Source of the DNA: Bacteroidota bacterium
GTDB lineage: Bacteria; Bacteroidota; Bacteroidia; Chitinophagales; Chitinophagaceae
Direction of reading: 5' to 3'
DNA: 64,000 bases
NCBI GenBank assembly: GCA_018268015.1
Contig: JAFDXJ010000003.1
Coordinates: 1-64,000, forward strand
Shown here: positions 1-7,833 of the stretch, one piece after another
Numbering within the stretch: position 1 is the first letter of the stretch
Layout of the letters: every line of letters starts with the position of its first letter
Program-made: the position numbers and the translations under genes
The notes under the pieces: generated by a model
What the model was told of the DNA's origin: nothing
The model's database searches: none
The model's input: the letters and a program-made list of their open reading frames with translations, nothing else

Positions 1-369
1 CAAACGGAAAACAGTTACAACTACACAGATAAAAATCCGCTCGCAGGAGATAACTATTACCGCATCCGGGAAAATGCCCGGAATGGTACGGTTAGTTACA
101 GTCAGACACTTAAAGTAAACTTTATACAAAGCGGAGTTCTTTCCCTCTATCCCAATCCGGCCAAAAGCACCGTTACGGTCAAAGGTTTAGATAAGAACAG
201 TGCGTCTGTTATCAAAATCATGGATATGCAGGGCAGAGAAATCAGCACTCAGCATTTTGACAAGGTAAGTACCGCCACACTGATTATCCGCAGCTTGGCA
301 CAGGGCGCCTATTTTGTACAAATAACCCAGGGAGAAAAAGTGGTAAGGTTGAAGATGGTGAAGGAATAA
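1..369 (+). CDS. C-terminal end of a T9SS-secreted protein (partial)
   Basis: The reading frame is open at the left edge and gives 122 residues before TAA at 367-369. The last ~80 residues fit a type A type IX secretion sorting domain: a beta-rich segment opening with LYPNPAK (about residue 50), then a VKIMDMQGRE-like strand and the closing AQGAYFVQI...VVRLKMVKE. This family is carried through the outer membrane by T9SS and is cleaved or anchored at the cell surface. The upstream part (AGDNYYRIRE) resembles the fibronectin-like stretch that usually precedes the tail. The catalytic or binding part lies outside the window, so the function is unknown. The gene converges on rplQ and ends at a shared terminator. 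Confidence 0.85.
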   Translation, partial: QTENSYNYTDKNPLAGDNYYRIRENARNGTVSYSQTLKVNFIQSGVLSLYPNPAKSTVTVKGLDKNSASVIKIMDMQGREISTQHFDKVSTATLIIRSLAQGAYFVQITQGEKVVRLKMVKE

Positions 370-460
370 TGGTTAATGGTTAATTGTGAATGATTAATGG
401 GGTATGGTTTTTTATAATACTTGGAAAAAAGCCTTGAAAGGCTGATTGAGTATTCATATA

Positions 461-495
461 AAAAAACACCCGGAATATTACCCGGGTGTTTTTTT
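461..495. terminator. Bidirectional intrinsic terminator
   Basis: A stem of AACACCCGG pairing with CCGGGTGTT around a short AT loop is flanked by an A-run on the left and a T-run on the right. It can therefore end transcription on both strands. It sits between the convergent T9SS gene and rplQ. Confidence 0.85.
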
Positions 496-510
496 ATTAT
501 CAAAAATTAA

Positions 511-1284
511 TTATGCCTGTTTTCTGCCGGCATTGAGTTGATCTTGTAAAGTTTGCAGTTCTTCCCAATTACCTTTTGCAGCAAGTGCAGCTTGTTCCGG
601 CCAACTTGTTGTATCCAGAGCATTGAAGTGACCTTCTGCAGCATCTAATATTTCTTTGAGTGATTCAGGTGTAGCGGTAGCCATTTTTTCAAAAGAATCT
701 ATGCCTGCAGCATGTAATGCTTCTGCTGCTTTGGGCCCTATTCCTTCAATCTTTTTAAGATCATCAGAAGGCGTTTCTAATTTTTCTTCTATTCTTTCAG
801 CAATTTCTTTTTCCGGTACAGGTTGCGTTTTGGCCGGCTTTTTAGCACTGCTTCGACTACGTCTTGTTTTCTTACCTTCTTCCATTTTTGCAGCGCCTTT
901 CGTATAGATTTCATTGAAATCAACCAGCTCAATCATGGCTTTTTCTGCATTATCGCCCACGCGAATTCCTAATTTCAAAATTCGGGTATAACCACCGGGG
1001 CGATTAGCAATCTTTGGACCTACAACCGTAAATAATTCTTTTACGGCTGCTTTATCACGTAAGTAACTAAAGACAACCCGATGCTGATGCATGATATCCA
1101 GACTACTTGAAGATTTTTTTGTTTTAGTAATAAGTGGTTCTACATAAGTACGTAAGACTTTTGCTTTTGCCAGGGTAGTCGTAATTCTTTTGTGTACGAT
1201 TAACTGGCTGGCAAGATTGCTTAGTAGCGCATCTCTGTGGGCTTTTTTTCGTCCCAGGTTTTTATTTTTATCTCCGTGTCGCAT
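511..1284 (-). CDS. rplQ: 50S ribosomal protein L17 with C-terminal helix-hairpin-helix extension
   Basis: Residues 1-~125 are a standard L17 core ([20 protein letters not shown], then [12 protein letters not shown] and MIELVDFN). At 257 residues it is about twice the usual bacterial length. After a Lys/Arg-rich linker (~residues 135-150) and an acidic stretch, residues ~175-225 contain [20 protein letters not shown], a helix-hairpin-helix-like motif of the sort seen in nucleic-acid-binding proteins. Long L17 tails are common in Bacteroidota, but what this domain does is not established here. It is the last gene of the alpha operon, 80 bp after rpoA. Confidence 0.95.
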   Translation of the reverse strand: MRHGDKNKNLGRKKAHRDALLSNLASQLIVHKRITTTLAKAKVLRTYVEPLITKTKKSSSSLDIMHQHRVVFSYLRDKAAVKELFTVVGPKIANRPGGYTRILKLGIRVGDNAEKAMIELVDFNEIYTKGAAKMEEGKKTRRSRSSAKKPAKTQPVPEKEIAERIEEKLETPSDDLKKIEGIGPKAAEALHAAGIDSFEKMATATPESLKEILDAAEGHFNALDTTSWPEQAALAAKGNWEELQTLQDQLNAGRKQA

Positions 1285-1364
1285 GACGTTTGTTTTATAC
1301 CCTGCACCGTGTCAGGAATTGCAAGGCTTTTGTTTATAATTTAAAAATTGTAATGAATATAGGA

Positions 1365-2366
1365 TTAAAGATCCAGGTCAGTAAGGCCGAGTTTTGGCAG
1401 ATCCATACCAAAATGTAAACCTCTCTCACCTAAAACCTGTTCTATTTCACTAAGTGATTTTTGGCCAAAATTTCTAAATTTCATCAGGTCTTCCTGTTCA
1501 TATTGAACAAGTTCACTGAGTGAGTTTATCTTAGCTGCTTTCAGGCAATTAAAGGCACGCACGGAAAGATCGAGATCTTCAAGTGGTGTTTTTAAAATTT
1601 TCCTTAATTGTAATACCTGCTCATCAACCACATCTTCTTTTTTGTCTTCCTTATTATCAAAAGTGATGTTTTCGTCTGTGATAATCATCAGGTGTTGAAT
1701 CAAAATGCGGCTGGCTTGCTTTACGGCTTCTTCCGGGTTGATGGTGCCATCTGTAGCTACATCCAGGATCAATTTTTCAAAGTCAGTTTTTTGTTCTACA
1801 CGATAATTTTCAATAGCGTATTTCACATTTTTGATGGGTGTATGAATGGAGTCAATAGGTATATAGCCAAATGGAGTATCCTTGATTTTGTTTTCTTCAG
1901 AAGGAACATAACCACGGCCTTTTCCAATGGTGATTTCAATGAGCATACTGGCAGTTGTATCAAGGGTACAAATCAATTGATCCGGATTCATTACCTGGAA
2001 CAGCTGAGTAGCTTCTCCAATCATGCCTGCATTGAATTCTGTTTTGTTATGGATATTCAATGTGATTTTTTCATTTCCGATTTCCTGGTCTGTAATTTTC
2101 TTAAAGCGGACTTGTTTCAGGTTCAGGATCATTTCGGTAACATCTTCTGTAACGCCTTTGATCGTAGCAAATTCATGATCAATGCCTTCAATTTTAATAC
2201 CGATGATGGCATAACCTTCCAGGCTACTTAATAAGACCCTTCTAAGTGCATTGCCAATGGTTAAGCCAAACCCCGGTTCTAAAGGGCGGAATTCAAACTG
2301 CCCTTCAAAATCAGTTACTTTTTGTAAAACAATTTTGTCAGGTTTTTGAAAATTCAATATAGACAT
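1365..2366 (-). CDS. rpoA: DNA-directed RNA polymerase subunit alpha
   Basis: This 333-residue protein is the normal length for the alpha subunit. The N-terminal assembly domain covers roughly residues 1-230 (FRPLEPGFGLTIGNALRRVLLSS, a signature of the dimerisation domain). The C-terminal domain begins near 255, with LDLSVRAFNCLKAAKI and the helix-hairpin-helix FRNFGQKSLSEIEQVL. It nucleates RNA polymerase assembly, and its C-terminal domain contacts upstream DNA and activators. It lies between rpsD and rplQ in the alpha operon, 54 bp downstream of rpsD. Confidence 0.98.
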   Translation of the reverse strand: MSILNFQKPDKIVLQKVTDFEGQFEFRPLEPGFGLTIGNALRRVLLSSLEGYAIIGIKIEGIDHEFATIKGVTEDVTEMILNLKQVRFKKITDQEIGNEKITLNIHNKTEFNAGMIGEATQLFQVMNPDQLICTLDTTASMLIEITIGKGRGYVPSEENKIKDTPFGYIPIDSIHTPIKNVKYAIENYRVEQKTDFEKLILDVATDGTINPEEAVKQASRILIQHLMIITDENITFDNKEDKKEDVVDEQVLQLRKILKTPLEDLDLSVRAFNCLKAAKINSLSELVQYEQEDLMKFRNFGQKSLSEIEQVLGERGLHFGMDLPKLGLTDLDL

Positions 2367-2420
2367 ATAGCTGTTTTTATATTTCCGGTTTTAAGCCGGT
2401 TGTTTTGAAAAAGGTTTCAA

Positions 2421-3026
2421 TTATTTAGAATATAATTCCACGATCAATTGTTCGCGAATATTTTCAGGAACATTATCCCTGTCGGGATAAGTTACAAATG
2501 TGCCTTTCTTTTCATTGTCATTCCAGTCAAGCCAGGTAAATTTATTGTTCTTACCACGGATGAAACTGGTTAATGAAGAGTTATTACCGCTTTTGGCTTT
2601 AAAACTGATGATATCACCTGGTTTCAATTGAAAAGAAGGGATATTAACAACTTCACCATTTACCATAATGTGTTTGTGGCTTACCAATTGGCGTGCTGCC
2701 GGTCTGGAAGGCGCAATGCCCAGACGGTAAACGGTATTGTCTAAGCGGGCTTCCAGTAAACGGATAAGGTTTTCACCGGTAACTCCTTTTAATCTGGCTG
2801 CTTTGTCAAATGTGTTGTGGAATTGCTTTTCTAAAACACCATAAGTGTATTTAGCTTTTTGCTTTTCTTTTAATTGGAGTGCATACTCGCCTAAAGTTTT
2901 TCTTTTACGCGTAGCGCCATGCATTCCGGGAGGATTGCTGTTTTTAGTCAGCCATTTTCCATTTCCCAGGATGGGTTCCCCGAAGATGCGGGAAATTTTT
3001 GTTTTAGGTCCTGTGTAACGTGCCAT
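2421..3026 (-). CDS. rpsD: 30S ribosomal protein S4
   Basis: S4 binds 16S rRNA early in assembly of the small subunit. The 201-residue protein starts MARYTGPKTKISR and carries the S4 RNA-binding domain at about residues 88-150 (RLLEARLDNTVYRLG, then HIMVNGEVVNIPS). The N-terminal region lacks the zinc-binding cysteines of some S4 proteins and is of the Cys-free type. In many bacteria S4 is the autoregulator of the alpha operon. The structured rpsM-rpsK spacer nearby could serve such a role, but that is inference. Confidence 0.97.
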   Translation of the reverse strand: MARYTGPKTKISRIFGEPILGNGKWLTKNSNPPGMHGATRKRKTLGEYALQLKEKQKAKYTYGVLEKQFHNTFDKAARLKGVTGENLIRLLEARLDNTVYRLGIAPSRPAARQLVSHKHIMVNGEVVNIPSFQLKPGDIISFKAKSGNNSSLTSFIRGKNNKFTWLDWNDNEKKGTFVTYPDRDNVPENIREQLIVELYSK

Positions 3027-3128
3027 TTTTGTTGATTTTTTAATGTCGGAAAGCTATCGGTAAAAATCTAAAATGAATAACTTTCCCTTGTTTAGAATAC
3101 CCTTTTGGGTTTGATTTATTGAAAAATT

Positions 3129-3533
3129 TTAAACTCTTCTCTTTTTAGGAGGGCGGCATCCATTATGCGGCATGGGGGTCACATCTTTAATCATGGCGAT
3201 TTCAATGCCACTTTGAGAAAGAGACCTGATAGCACCTTCCCGACCGGAACCCGGGCCTTTTACATAGACATCTACTTTTTTCAGGCCTGCGTCAAAGGCT
3301 ATTTTAGCAGCATCCTGAGCGGCTGTCTGAGCGGCATAAGGTGTATTTTTTTTGGATCCGCGAAATTTCATTTTCCCGGCGGAAGACCAGGAAATCACTT
3401 GTCCCTGTTTATTGGTAAGGGAAACGATGATGTTATTAAAAGTAGCATTGATATGTGCTTCGCCATAGGAATCTACTTTTACAATTCTTTTTTTGGAGGC
3501 TGCTTTTTGACCGCCTTTTTGTTCTTTAGCCAT
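3129..3533 (-). CDS. rpsK: 30S ribosomal protein S11
   Basis: This 134-residue protein has the S11 core ([52 protein letters not shown]) and the conserved basic end [13 protein letters not shown]. The first ~18 residues are a Lys-rich extension common in this phylum. S11 forms part of the platform of the small subunit near the mRNA exit region. It lies between rpsM and rpsD in the alpha operon. Confidence 0.97.
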   Translation of the reverse strand: MAKEQKGGQKAASKKRIVKVDSYGEAHINATFNNIIVSLTNKQGQVISWSSAGKMKFRGSKKNTPYAAQTAAQDAAKIAFDAGLKKVDVYVKGPGSGREGAIRSLSQSGIEIAMIKDVTPMPHNGCRPPKKRRV

Positions 3534-3629
3534 TTGTTTTTTTTAGGTAATCTGAAATTTATTTTTTAAACCCCGAAGGGTTACCCGGTTTTACTCCTGC
3601 CATTTTTTAGGCGATCCATAAAACGAGGA

Positions 3630-3661
3630 TTTATAGTATAAATGGTATTCCGGAGAATACC
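3630..3661. other. Two adjacent dyads in the rpsM-rpsK spacer
   Basis: 3630-3642 is a perfect 13-bp palindrome (TTTATA, G, TATAAA). Immediately beside it, 3644-3661 forms a perfect 7-bp stem (GGTATTC with GAATACC) around a 4-nt loop. On the minus strand they fall 6 nt after the rpsM stop codon and precede rpsK. There is no strong T-run, so an RNA-processing, mRNA-stability or ribosomal-protein-binding role is as likely as termination. Confidence 0.45.
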
Positions 3662-3667
3662 GTTCTA

Positions 3668-4048
3668 TTATTTCTTCGGCGCTTTTTTCTTACCGGCAAC
3701 GGTTTTACGCTTTCCTTTACGTGTACGGCTATTGGTACGTGTACGCTGGCCTCTTACCGGCAAACCTTTCCGATGGCGTAAACCTCTGTAACAGGCTATA
3801 TCCAAAAGACGTTTAATACTTGTTTGCACTTCACTACGCAATGCACCTTCTACTTTAAATTCATTGCTAATTACATTCCGGATAGCGCCTTGCTCATCAT
3901 CATTCCAGTCATTTACTTTTTTATTGTAGTCCACACCCGCCTTATCTAAAATGTCTTTCGCCCTGGAACGTCCAATACCATAAATATAGGTAAGGCCAAT
4001 TTCACCCCTTTTGTTTTTTGGTAAATCTATACCAGCTATACGAGCCAT
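3668..4048 (-). CDS. rpsM: 30S ribosomal protein S13
   Basis: This 126-residue protein begins [19 protein letters not shown] and has the helix-two-turn-helix ([14 protein letters not shown]) and the basic tail [19 protein letters not shown], all diagnostic of S13. It sits at the head of the small subunit and contacts the P-site tRNA and L5. The C-terminus is very Lys/Arg-rich. It is third in the alpha operon after infA and rpmJ. Confidence 0.98.
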   Translation of the reverse strand: MARIAGIDLPKNKRGEIGLTYIYGIGRSRAKDILDKAGVDYNKKVNDWNDDEQGAIRNVISNEFKVEGALRSEVQTSIKRLLDIACYRGLRHRKGLPVRGQRTRTNSRTRKGKRKTVAGKKKAPKK

Positions 4049-4077
4049 ATAAAACTTTAATTTTTGTGTTTAAATGA

Positions 4078-4194
4078 TTATCCCTGGCGCTGCTTAAAGC
4101 GGGGGTTTTTTTTGTTGATAACATATAACCTGCCTTTGCGACGGACTATTTTGCAATCTGCACTGCGTTTTTTTATTGATGCCCTGACTTTCAT
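4078..4194 (-). CDS. rpmJ: 50S ribosomal protein L36, zinc-ligand-poor form
   Basis: Reading the minus strand from ATG at 4194 gives 38 residues, starting [20 protein letters not shown] and ending NPRFKQRQG. This is an intact L36, the smallest large-subunit protein. Only one cysteine (C14) remains of the usual zinc-binding set (three Cys and one His), so it is the non-zinc ('C-minus') type. It lies between infA and rpsM, 29 bp upstream of rpsM. Confidence 0.95.
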   Translation of the reverse strand: MKVRASIKKRSADCKIVRRKGRLYVINKKNPRFKQRQG

Positions 4195-4269
4195 ACCTTT
4201 TTTTTTATATACAGGTTGAATCCTGCATGAATGATCAATTTTCAAATTTTTTCTTACAAATCATACAGG

Positions 4270-4488
4270 TTATTTATACCTGAAAATGATTCTGCCCCTG
4301 CTTAAATCATATGGACTCATTTCTACACCCACTTTATCTCCCGGTAAAATACGGATATAATGCATCCTCATTTTCCCGGAAATCGTAGCCAGTATTTCAT
4401 GGCCATTTTCAAGCTTTACCCTAAACATGGCATTACTCAATGCTTCCTGAATAATTCCGTCTTGTTTAATGAGTGGCTGTTTTGACAT
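4270..4488 (-). CDS. infA: Translation initiation factor IF-1
   Basis: The 72-residue OB-fold protein has the IF-1 hallmarks: an [19 protein letters not shown] strand pattern, [17 protein letters not shown] and the end [15 protein letters not shown]-1 binds the ribosomal A site during initiation. It is the first gene of the alpha operon here. In most bacteria secY and map lie just upstream, but in this window two unrelated exported proteins do, so the alpha operon appears detached from the spc operon. Confidence 0.97.
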   Translation of the reverse strand: MSKQPLIKQDGIIQEALSNAMFRVKLENGHEILATISGKMRMHYIRILPGDKVGVEMSPYDLSRGRIIFRYK

Positions 4489-4504
4489 ATAATTTTTGGG
4501 AGCG

Positions 4505-4512
4505 CGAAGATA
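4505..4512 (-). promoter_or_regulatory. Possible -7 box for the alpha operon
   Basis: The minus strand reads TATCTTCGCGC, one mismatch from the Bacteroidota TAnnTTTG(C) box, with the infA start codon about 16 nt downstream. It is embedded in a small stem (AGCGC/GCGCT). No clear -33 TTTG is visible. It is proposed mainly because the operon must start here. Confidence 0.35.
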
Positions 4513-4602
4513 GGCGCTTGCATTGGAATAGAAAAATTTAACAGAAACTTTTCGGGACGATACTGAAAATATTTCTGAAAAATTAGGTTTTTTTTAGGAA
4601 AA

Positions 4603-5112
4603 TCAGGGAAATTTTGCTTCAATATACTTTTCCAATTCCGTTGGAGTATAATGTACAATTTTCTCCATGGCCTTCGTTTTTTTGATTCCGATGCCTTTAT
4701 TATATACGGCTATGATTGCATAGATGCCTTCCCTACTGGCAGCTACATTTGTAAAAGTCGATTTGTTTTGAATATAATATCTGGCATAATTGGCTAAGAA
4801 TATACTTAGTAACTGAATATTATTTTCATATAGACGGGTCAGTTCATCCGATATATCTATGGTAAATGCTGGTGTACCACTTACCCATTTCCAGATAAAT
4901 TCATTTACCTTTTTTCTTTCCTGAATATATTGATCCAGATTGGTGGTATTCAGCCAGTTTGAAGATTCAATGACTAGCGGCTCTGCGGCTTCGAAATCCT
5001 GGTCAGTCCGCAATTCCAGATTGCCGGGTATTTGGGGAGCCGACTGGGCTTTCAATAAGAAGGGGCTAATTAAAAGGAAAAATTGCAGTACGATAAATTT
5101 CAGGCTTCTCAT
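4603..5112 (-). CDS. Exported protein of unknown function
   Basis: I do not recognise the family. The start is placed at ATG 5112 because it opens a clean signal peptide (MRSLKFIVLQFFLLISPFLLKAQ, cleavage after the Ala-Gln). A longer frame upstream would bury it. The mature part is about 145 residues, predicted mostly helical, with an aromatic-rich middle (ANYARYYIQNKSTF) and a Lys-rich C-terminal third ending YIEAKFP. It lies 87 bp downstream of another exported protein on the same strand, and the two may be cotranscribed. Confidence 0.7.
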   Translation of the reverse strand: MRSLKFIVLQFFLLISPFLLKAQSAPQIPGNLELRTDQDFEAAEPLVIESSNWLNTTNLDQYIQERKKVNEFIWKWVSGTPAFTIDISDELTRLYENNIQLLSIFLANYARYYIQNKSTFTNVAASREGIYAIIAVYNKGIGIKKTKAMEKIVHYTPTELEKYIEAKFP

Positions 5113-5199
5113 GTTACAAAAGTAAGAAATGGATTCATAGTTTTTGTTCATCATGAAACCCTTTAAAAAAATCTCTGCAATTTTAAATCTCAATATTTT

Positions 5200-5640
5200 T
5201 TAAATAATGACTTCTACTGTGGCATCCTCTTTATTTTTGGGGAGGTCATCATAATAAGCTAACTCCACTGTACTTCCTTTATCCTTATAAGATACCAGGT
5301 ATCTAACCACAATTCGATCCTTTTTTTCTGATGTGGGTATCGTGATAAATTGTGCTTCCACCTTTTCAAGCCCGGCATTTTTGCTCAGTTGAATATCTTT
5401 CAGGGATTTCTGCCAGAGTAGGGTAGATTTTTTGCCATGCCATTTGGTAATGGTTATTTGTACATCTGCTTTTGCATTTGCATATACCGGAAGAGAATAT
5501 CTTTTGTCTAAACCTATATTTAGGTTTACTTCCTTTTCAACAGGTTTTCCTTTGTAAAAAATGGTTTTTAATGGAGTTAAAAAAAGTATGCCCAAAAGGA
5601 ATGCACTCATAACAGAGGTGATTATAATATTCTTTTTCAT
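5200..5640 (-). CDS. Membrane-anchored or secreted protein of unknown function
   Basis: This 146-residue protein has an N-terminal hydrophobic segment (about residues 5-24, IIITSVMSAFLLGILFLTPL) that is either a signal anchor or an uncleaved signal peptide. The remainder is beta-rich with many charged residues (VQITITKWHGKK, RIVVRYLVSYKDKG) and no Cys, suggesting a periplasmic beta-sandwich. I do not recognise the family. Its upstream region (5641-5858) carries a tandem 20-bp-period repeat that may be a regulator site. Confidence 0.65.
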   Translation of the reverse strand: MKKNIIITSVMSAFLLGILFLTPLKTIFYKGKPVEKEVNLNIGLDKRYSLPVYANAKADVQITITKWHGKKSTLLWQKSLKDIQLSKNAGLEKVEAQFITIPTSEKKDRIVVRYLVSYKDKGSTVELAYYDDLPKNKEDATVEVII

Positions 5641-5725
5641 TTTTTTCTATTTAGTACTTTATTAAATAAATTACATTGTAAAAGTAAGTATTATGTAATA
5701 CATAGTACATAGTAATAGCATGAAC

Positions 5726-5761
5726 GGTAATATATTTTGATGATTGGTAGCATATTTTGAT
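5726..5761. repeat. Two direct repeats with 20-bp period
   Basis: Unit 1 (5726-5741) is GGTAATATATTTTGAT and unit 2 (5746-5761) is GGTAGCATATTTTGAT, differing at two positions. The start-to-start distance is 20 bp, about two helical turns. They lie 86-121 bp upstream of the exported-protein gene that starts at 5640. The layout resembles direct-repeat sites of dimeric response regulators; no regulator gene is nearby. Confidence 0.6.
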
Positions 5762-5824
5762 AAAAAGAGAAAGAATGACCGATAGTGAATATGTGTCTAT
5801 ATGGATTTAAGGATAATCTATATA

Positions 5825-5850
5825 AAAAAACCCGGGGAGAACCGGGTTTT
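5825..5850 (-). terminator. Intrinsic terminator of grpE-dnaJ
   Basis: The minus strand reads AAAACCCGG, a 6-nt loop, then CCGGGTTTTTTT: a 9-bp stem ending in a T-run, just 8 bp past the dnaJ stop. Confidence 0.8.
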
Positions 5851-5858
5851 GAAATGTA

Positions 5859-7007
5859 TCAGGAAAATGCTTCTTTGACTTTATCAAAGAAGTTTTTTTC
5901 ATTTTTATCTGGTTGTGGTTTAAAATTGGGGCTTTTGCTTAATTTCTCAAGCATTTCTTTTTCTTCCTGGGTTAGATGCTGCGGAGTCCATACATTCACA
6001 TGAATCAATTGATCTCCTTTGGAATAACTATTTACATCCGGGAAACCCTTTCCTTTCAATCGGAATATCTTCCCACTTTGGGTGCCAGCCGGAATTTTAA
6101 TTTTAGCTCTTCCATCAATGGTGGGTACTTCCAGGTTTGTACCAAATACGGCGTCTGTGAAATTTATATATAATTCGTAAGCCACATTTTGCCCATCACG
6201 CTGTAAATCTTTATGCTGTTCTTCTTCAATTAATATGAGTAAATCACCTGCAGCGCCGCCTCTTTCGCCTTCATTTCCTTTGCCATGCATACTTAATTGC
6301 ATGCCTTCCTGTACTCCTGCCGGAATTTTTACTTTTACCATTTCTTCTCCGTAAATGCGGCCATCCCCTTTACAAGATGTACATTTTGCGGTAATTGTGC
6401 TGCCTTCTCCCTGGCATGTTGGGCAGGTTGTAACCGTCTGCATTTGCCCCAAAAAAGTATTGGTAACTTTTCTTACCTGGCCATTTCCACCGCAGGTACT
6501 GCAGGTTTGCATACTATTTTTATCCTTTGCCCCTGAACCATGGCAGGTATCACATTTTACGTACTTTTTTACTTTGATGGTTTTTGTAACACCAGAGGCA
6601 ATTTCTTCATAATTCAATTTTAGTTTTATTCTTAAATTACTTCCTCTAGTGCCTGCTGACTTCCTGCCGCCACTACTACGGCCTCCTCCAAAAAAGCTTC
6701 CAAAAACATCATCTCCAAAAATATCCCCAAACTGGCTGAAGATATCATTCATGTTTACATTGCTGCTGTGAAAACCACCGGCTCCGGCAAATGCCTGATG
6801 GCCAAAGCGATCATATTTTGCTTTTTTATCGGGGTCACTCAGTACTTCATAAGCTTCGGCAGCTTCTTTAAATTTTTCTTCTGCAGATGCATCCCCGGGA
6901 TTGCGGTCCGGATGAAATTGCATGGCCACTTTCCTGTAAGACTTTTTTATTTCTTCAGGCGTAGATGTTTTTGTCACCTGTAATATTTCGTAGTAATCTC
7001 TTTTCAT
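5859..7007 (-). CDS. dnaJ: Chaperone DnaJ (Hsp40)
   Basis: This 382-residue protein has the full class I layout. The J domain is at residues 1-70 with HPD at 32-34. A Gly/Phe-rich linker follows to ~115 (FGSFFGGGRSSGG). Four CxxCxGxG zinc motifs lie at about 145-210 (CDTCHGSG, CSTCGGNG, CPTCQGEG, CTSCKGDG), and then the two C-terminal substrate-binding beta domains. It delivers unfolded clients to DnaK and stimulates its ATPase. It lies 49 bp downstream of grpE; dnaK is not in the window. No CIRCE-like dyad was seen upstream of the pair. Confidence 0.98.
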   Translation of the reverse strand: MKRDYYEILQVTKTSTPEEIKKSYRKVAMQFHPDRNPGDASAEEKFKEAAEAYEVLSDPDKKAKYDRFGHQAFAGAGGFHSSNVNMNDIFSQFGDIFGDDVFGSFFGGGRSSGGRKSAGTRGSNLRIKLKLNYEEIASGVTKTIKVKKYVKCDTCHGSGAKDKNSMQTCSTCGGNGQVRKVTNTFLGQMQTVTTCPTCQGEGSTITAKCTSCKGDGRIYGEEMVKVKIPAGVQEGMQLSMHGKGNEGERGGAAGDLLILIEEEQHKDLQRDGQNVAYELYINFTDAVFGTNLEVPTIDGRAKIKIPAGTQSGKIFRLKGKGFPDVNSYSKGDQLIHVNVWTPQHLTQEEKEMLEKLSKSPNFKPQPDKNEKNFFDKVKEAFS

Positions 7008-7056
7008 AAATTTTGCACTAATCGTGAATAGGAAACTTTGATGTTGTAATAATTAA

Positions 7057-7638
7057 TTAAATGCCTATCACCACTTTAGCAAAACGGATAATTTTATCAT
7101 TTAATAAATACCCTTTTTGTACCACATCTACCACTTTGCCGACGAGTTCTTTTGTAGGAGCGGGTATTTGTGAAATGGCCTCATGCTTTTCTACATCAAA
7201 CTCTTCATGGAGGCTATCCATAGGTTTTAATCCCTGTGCTTGTAAGATAGAACGAAATTTATTAAAAATTAAAAATACCCCTTCTAAATGCTGATCCCCG
7301 TTTTTTTCTCCTTCCATGAGAAGTTTTTCTGCACGATCGCAATCATCCAACAAATCCAATAATGGAATGATGACTCTTTTCCCGGCAGTTTGTTCCAGTT
7401 CCAGCCTTTCTTTGGCAGTACGGCGTTTATAATTATCAAATTCAGCATATAAAAGCAGGTATTTTGCTTTTTGTTCTTCCAATTCTTTTTTCCATTTCTC
7501 TGCTTCCGTAAAAACGGTTTCTTCATTTTCTTCGGGTATTGGCATTTCTGAGGCTGTATTTTCGTCAGGCTGATTTTGGTTTTCCGACTTTTCTTCTGAA
7601 AAATGATCTTTATTATGCCGTTTTGTATGCTGATTCAT
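7057..7638 (-). CDS. grpE: Nucleotide exchange factor GrpE
   Basis: GrpE releases ADP from DnaK. The 193-residue protein has an acidic, low-complexity N-terminus (residues 1-45), a long coiled-coil helix (about 48-100, EKWKKELEEQKAKYLLLYAEFDNYKRRTAKE) and the C-terminal beta domain ending VVDVVQKGYLLNDKIIRFAKVVIG, which is the family signature. It is first in a two-gene unit with dnaJ, transcribed divergently from icd across a 195-bp gap. Confidence 0.97.
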   Translation of the reverse strand: MNQHTKRHNKDHFSEEKSENQNQPDENTASEMPIPEENEETVFTEAEKWKKELEEQKAKYLLLYAEFDNYKRRTAKERLELEQTAGKRVIIPLLDLLDDCDRAEKLLMEGEKNGDQHLEGVFLIFNKFRSILQAQGLKPMDSLHEEFDVEKHEAISQIPAPTKELVGKVVDVVQKGYLLNDKIIRFAKVVIGI

Positions 7639-7805
7639 ATTATTTAATTTGCAACCACTTTGGTCAAAAAATTTGCCAATCCATGCTCCTGGCTATTTTG
7701 TCAGGAATTTCAGCCTTCATTATCCATCTGAATTTTCTTTAGCCGAAACCTTTTTATATTTTTATATATTCCATTTTCCTTTCTAAAAATAATCCATGAA
7801 ACATA

Positions 7806-7813
7806 TATTTTTG
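7806..7813 (+). promoter_or_regulatory. -7 box of icd
   Basis: TATTTTTG (followed by CG) matches TAnnTTTG and lies 20 nt before the icd ATG. No good -33 TTTG is present at the usual distance. Confidence 0.5.
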
Positions 7814-7833
7814 CGTACTTAAAATTTAAACAT

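Noticed and set aside
309..503. Short minus-strand ORF at the left edge
   Set aside because: It runs through the T9SS gene end and the terminator; no coding signature.
656..907. Plus-strand ORF of 83 codons inside rplQ
   Set aside because: Antisense of a certain ribosomal gene; composition mirrors the real frame.
1692..2231. 179-codon ORF antisense to rpoA
   Set aside because: Long only because the opposite frame is stop-poor; no recognisable protein.
4437..4658. 73-codon ORF overlapping infA
   Set aside because: It covers the upstream leader and part of infA in another frame; no conserved features.
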